Assembly (NCBI GenBank): GCA_963666415.2
Contig: CAXXPD010000003.1
Coordinates: forward strand, 930,001 to 994,000
Direction: 5' to 3'
Length of the DNA stretch: 64,000 bases
From: Bin87 sp963666415
GTDB taxonomy: Bacteria; Chloroflexota; Dehalococcoidia; Lucifugimonadales; UBA3495
Shown: piece after piece, positions 61,156 through 64,000 of the stretch
Layout: each line of letters starts with the position of its first letter
Numbering within the stretch: position 1 is the first letter of the stretch
Made by a program: the position numbers and the translations under genes
Notes under the pieces: model-generated
Told to the model about the DNA's origin: nothing
Databases searched by the model: none
The model's input: only the letters and a program-made list of their open reading frames with translations

Positions 61156-62883
61156 CCCGAATCCACCGAAGCGATGGGCCGTGGCGTTGACACCAGGGAT
61201 GATGGGCAAGGGAAGGCGAACGGGGCAAGCCCGATTCCAATAGATGGGGATGAGGGCGGCGTGAGATAGCCACACAGACACGATGATGGCGGCCCGCGGT
61301 GGCGATGCTGGGCGAAATTGTCAGGGTAGTGTGCAGCAAGAGACGCTCGGGGACCAGCCTGGCGCAAGTCTGCGAGGCGGTCGGGTAGTCTGGTGAGTGG
61401 GTCAGATCTCCGTCGGCGTTGACACCAGCGGTGCCGTCAGGCGGGGAGTGGAATTGCTCGCAATCGAGCCAAGGCGCGACTGAACTGGTTTTCCCAGGGC
61501 CAGCGCTGGGGCAGATGCAAAGTGAGGCGGCGCGCCGAGCGGGTGAGCCGTCCGGCGAGGGAGAAGAAGCGTCGTCGGAGGGTCTTGGTGGTTACCAGTT
61601 GCTCACCCAGACCGATGCGCGCGGTCCAGCGGGCCAGGTTATGCGCCATCACCTGCACCGCCAGCCAGGCGCCGTTGGCGGCGAAGCGGCCTGAGGGGAG
61701 ATGGTTGAGCCCGACGCCGTACTTGAGGTCTCGGATGGCGTTCTCGATCTCGGCGTGGCGCCGATGGTCGGCCTCCAGTTCCAGGGTGTCCCCGTCTCGG
61801 TCGGTGATGCAGCCGTGATAGCGGTAGCTGGCGAAGAGGGCCAGCTGGGAGCCGGGCGTGGGCTGCACCCGCCGGACGATGAGCCGCACCGGTGCGGCGT
61901 CGGGCTCATCCTGGAAGGGGACGTAGGTGGTCTCCGCCACGTCGGCGGCGCCGTCCATCCAGTAGGGAATCGGCGTCCAGTCAGTCTCGGGTATGGCCTC
62001 GATGATATTCCGCAGGCGGGCTTGCTGGCGGACGGTGATGGAGTAGCGCACATCCATCTTGCGGCAGACGGCGACGATGGCGTGGGTGTAGAAGCCGCTG
62101 TCAGCCCGCACCGTGAGTTGTCCCCTGGCGCCGCCGTAGCGTACCCGCCCCACCGTCTCGCGTAGAAAGTGGGCGGCGCCCCGAACGGTGTTGGCGCGGC
62201 CCTTGCGCAGCCGAGCCATCAGCACGTCGCCGGTGCCGGCGGCAATGGCCAGCAGCGGGTGATAGCCTCGCTGGCCGGTGTAGCCGTGGTCGCGCGCCCC
62301 CTCCTTGGCCAGACCGTATGTCTCGCAGATGGTGGAGTCCAGGTCGATGGTCAACGGCCCGTCGCCGGGTCCGGCCCCAGCCGCCCAGGCCCGGGCCAGC
62401 AGCTCCCGGCTGACCCGATCCAGTTGGCGGACGTGGCCCCACCGGAAACTGCGCAGGAAGGTCCCCAGGGTGGATGGCGCCTTGACTACGCAGCCGATGG
62501 CGCTAGCCGTCCCGCCGGTGCGCAGCACGTCGGCGTCGTCAATGCAGTCTCCTCCGGCCAGAGCAGACGCCACCAGCGTCATCACCTTGTCGCCGGTGTT
62601 GGCTCGGCCTGGGGCGCGACCCAGGTCCAGGTGCCGGTCAACCAGTTCGGGCCGGCCCAGATGCCGGCCCAGCGTGGCTGACAGGATCAGCCCAGCATTG
62701 GCCACCAGGCGGTGGTCGTCAAAGGCGATTTGGATGCGGTCGGGGTGGTCATCTGCTAGCATCTTTTGGGTGCTCCTGGCCTGGGGACGGTTTCCTGTTT
62801 CAAAAGCCATTATCCCAGATGCACAGGAGCACTTTCTTACCCCTTCAGCACACCGCGACACTCATCTTTTCGGTGGATTGGGG
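61156..62883 (-). mobile_element. IS1380-family element, copy 2, complete
   Basis: A 1728-bp element with ends CCCGAATCCACCGAA / TTCGGTGGATTGGGG and 5-bp target duplication TTTAA (61151-61155, 62884-62888). It is the intact reference for copy 1. Confidence 0.93.
61437..62762 (-). CDS. IS1380-family transposase
   Basis: A 441-residue intact transposase from ATG 62762 (AGGAG ten bases upstream; a longer GTG start at 62861 is possible but less likely). The DDE domain has DGPLTIDLDSTICETYG, QLTVRADSGFYTHAIV and AEIENAIRDLKYGVGLNHLP, the standard IS1380 pattern. Confidence 0.93.
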   Translation of the reverse strand: MLADDHPDRIQIAFDDHRLVANAGLILSATLGRHLGRPELVDRHLDLGRAPGRANTGDKVMTLVASALAGGDCIDDADVLRTGGTASAIGCVVKAPSTLGTFLRSFRWGHVRQLDRVSRELLARAWAAGAGPGDGPLTIDLDSTICETYGLAKEGARDHGYTGQRGYHPLLAIAAGTGDVLMARLRKGRANTVRGAAHFLRETVGRVRYGGARGQLTVRADSGFYTHAIVAVCRKMDVRYSITVRQQARLRNIIEAIPETDWTPIPYWMDGAADVAETTYVPFQDEPDAAPVRLIVRRVQPTPGSQLALFASYRYHGCITDRDGDTLELEADHRRHAEIENAIRDLKYGVGLNHLPSGRFAANGAWLAVQVMAHNLARWTARIGLGEQLVTTKTLRRRFFSLAGRLTRSARRLTLHLPQRWPWENQFSRALARLRAIPLPA

Positions 62884-62888
62884 TTTAA

Positions 62889-63088
62889 CCAGTCTACTTT
62901 CCGTATCACGTGTATGCGCATCTACGTGAACGGGACGCACACGCTATCCGCGAACACCGATGGCGACAACAGATGGAAGAAGAACGAATTCTGAGCCTAA
63001 AATACCCTTGGGAGCGCCGACAGTTGGCTTGGGCCATCATCCCGGGTTACGCCGGCAACGCGATGGCCCTGTTGGCAAGTCCCACCTG
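62889..63088 (+). pseudogene. C-terminal gene fragment of unknown family
   Basis: An open plus-strand frame with no start, coming straight out of the IS1380 end and stopping at 63088: YHVYAHLRERDAHAIREHRW, a charged helix, then KYPWERRQLAWAIIPGYAGN. It may be the tail of whatever gene IS1380 entered, but it does not match the amidohydrolase remnant on the other side. Confidence 0.3.
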
Positions 63089-63128
63089 ATGAATCGTTGG
63101 CGACTCCGGCCGAACGATGCAATGGCGT

Positions 63129-63656
63129 CTAGCGGTCTGGCTCAGCGATACAGGTCAATTGAGCAAACGGGCGGGCCAGGTAGACTTGGGCGTCGCCTTT
63201 GAACAGATGGAGTTGTATGAACTCCTGCATGGCCACGATCCTGACGCCGACGTCCCGGTCTTTCCGACGTTCGGCCGCAGCGCGGGCCGGCTCGACGATC
63301 AGAGTGGCGAATGCGGCAGCCATCTGGCGGCGGGTACCAGCCGTGGCGTCGCCCATGACCTGCTGGGCAGCGATGGCGAATTCGCGGCTGCTGCTGTGGC
63401 CGTCACGGCGACTGGCACCGGTTCCCGGCGTGTGCTGTTCAGAATCGACGTTGGCCATGAACTCGGCGGTCAGCGTCTGAATCTCAGCTTCGTTTGGGGG
63501 GTGTGGTCGGGATAGCGACGCTGTGGTGCCGGGTTTTTTGTCTCGGTTTGTCTTGATTATATCCAGCAGGTCCTGAGCCCAAGTCTGTTGCTGCGATTTG
63601 CTGGCCGGCGTGGACAGCTGGTCCAACGCTGGAGTGTGTTCGTCCGAAGTCGTCAT
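63129..63656 (-). CDS. Uncharacterised protein, helical
   Basis: About 175 residues from ATG 63656 (GGAG six bases upstream). Gln/Thr/Ser-rich first half, then helical segments EIQTLTAEFMANVDSE and TRRQMAAAFATLIVEPAR. No signal peptide, no recognised domain. It lies 42 bases downstream of a possible 22-residue frame and about 100 bases after the small gene at 63763. Confidence 0.5.
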   Translation of the reverse strand: MTTSDEHTPALDQLSTPASKSQQQTWAQDLLDIIKTNRDKKPGTTASLSRPHPPNEAEIQTLTAEFMANVDSEQHTPGTGASRRDGHSSSREFAIAAQQVMGDATAGTRRQMAAAFATLIVEPARAAAERRKDRDVGVRIVAMQEFIQLHLFKGDAQVYLARPFAQLTCIAEPDR

Positions 63657-63697
63657 TGTTGTCTCCATCGATCCGATCAGTGCCGGTTGGTCCGTTG

Positions 63698-63766
63698 TCA
63701 GTCAAGGTCCAGGGCTTGTTGTAGCGCGCGGCGGCGCAGACGGTAATCACGGCGTCCGGCACTCAT
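63698..63766 (-). CDS. Possible 22-residue coupled peptide
   Basis: MSAGRRDYRLRRRALQQALD plus two residues, strongly basic in the first half. Its ATG overlaps the stop of the preceding gene as ATGA, a common coupling arrangement. Too short to judge by itself. Confidence 0.3.
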   Translation of the reverse strand: MSAGRRDYRLRRRALQQALDLD

Positions 63767-63975
63767 TTCATTAAGCCCCCACTGGCTGATTGTGGCGCAC
63801 TATGGCCTTCCTGATGTCCAGTTGGGCTCCCACCAGGCTTAGACCATGGTGGTCGTAGGGTCCAGGTCGTCCCCTGGTAGAATTGGATGGCCCCGGCGGG
63901 CCGGTTGTTGATGAAAACGTCGGCCTTTCGGCCGTCGGTCGCTCCAAATCGGATGCTTGGGATGTTCCTGAACAT
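63763..63975 (-). CDS. Uncharacterised 70-residue protein
   Basis: Has a strong RBS (AAGGAGG, six bases before ATG 63975). The N-terminal half reads like a small beta sheet (ADVFINNRPAGAIQFYQGTT), and the second half is Pro/Gly/Ser-rich. No family recognised. It opens a short minus-strand run with the two following frames. Confidence 0.5.
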   Translation of the reverse strand: MFRNIPSIRFGATDGRKADVFINNRPAGAIQFYQGTTWTLRPPWSKPGGSPTGHQEGHSAPQSASGGLMK

Positions 63976-64000
63976 GGGTTTCCTCCTTGTTTGATTGGCC

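Noticed and set aside
63484..63762. 92-residue frame starting GTG 63762
   Set aside because: It overlaps the better supported gene at 63129-63656 in another frame and shows no domain.

Overview
The window is GC-rich bacterial DNA. Its gene mix suggests a free-living Chloroflexota, perhaps of the SAR202/Dehalococcoidia kind. That mix is an LLM-type F420 oxidoreductase, CaiB/BaiF CoA-transferases, a DUF1800-DUF1501-NHL operon, a FrnE/DsbA protein, an NAD-linked formate-dehydrogenase-like trio and very many short palindromic repeats. The assignment is an inference from gene content; there is no rRNA here to settle it.

Positions 1-45,000 are mostly an ordinary chromosome with intact genes. From the left: an HpcH aldolase, a DUF192 lipoprotein and a PfkB kinase; a mismatch-repair block (mutS, an ArsC/Spx-like protein, a HAD protein, mutL); a ferredoxin-NADP-reductase-like flavoprotein; a NuoE/NuoF/FdhA-like complex; a DsbA-family oxidoreductase; trehalose synthesis (otsA-otsB); a Fur-family regulator with a VOC protein; a glutaredoxin; a flavin reductase; two CoA-transferases; tRNA-Ile2; a voltage-gated cation channel; a DEAD-box helicase; an SDR and an LLM oxidoreductase; citrate synthase; and a DUF1800/DUF1501/NHL operon. 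These are separated by arrays of three dispersed repeat families: a palindromic TCATTGCGAG repeat, a CCCTCTCCC/GGGAGAGGG repeat, and a short CCTTCGACAGGCTCAGGA repeat.

Two redox genes carry an in-frame UGA exactly where the first cysteine of the active-site CxxC is expected: an ArsC/Spx-like protein (UGA 6127-6129) and a FrnE-like DsbA (UGA 16324-16326). Each has a good RBS and ATG upstream and a stem-loop directly downstream. I read both as selenoproteins that automatic calling would shorten or split.

Positions 45,600-63,100 are an insertion-sequence graveyard. A peptide-binding lipoprotein gene is cut inside its signal peptide by an IS1380 element, which is cut by an IS66 element, which is cut by an IS256 element; target duplications are visible at each level. 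To the right, an IS630-type element is cut by an IS21 element. Two identical IS630 copies keep the same A7 frameshift site. Three unrelated transposase genes in the window are frameshifted by the same short CCTTCGACAGGCTCAGG-type sequence. The last kilobase holds small unrecognised genes on the minus strand.
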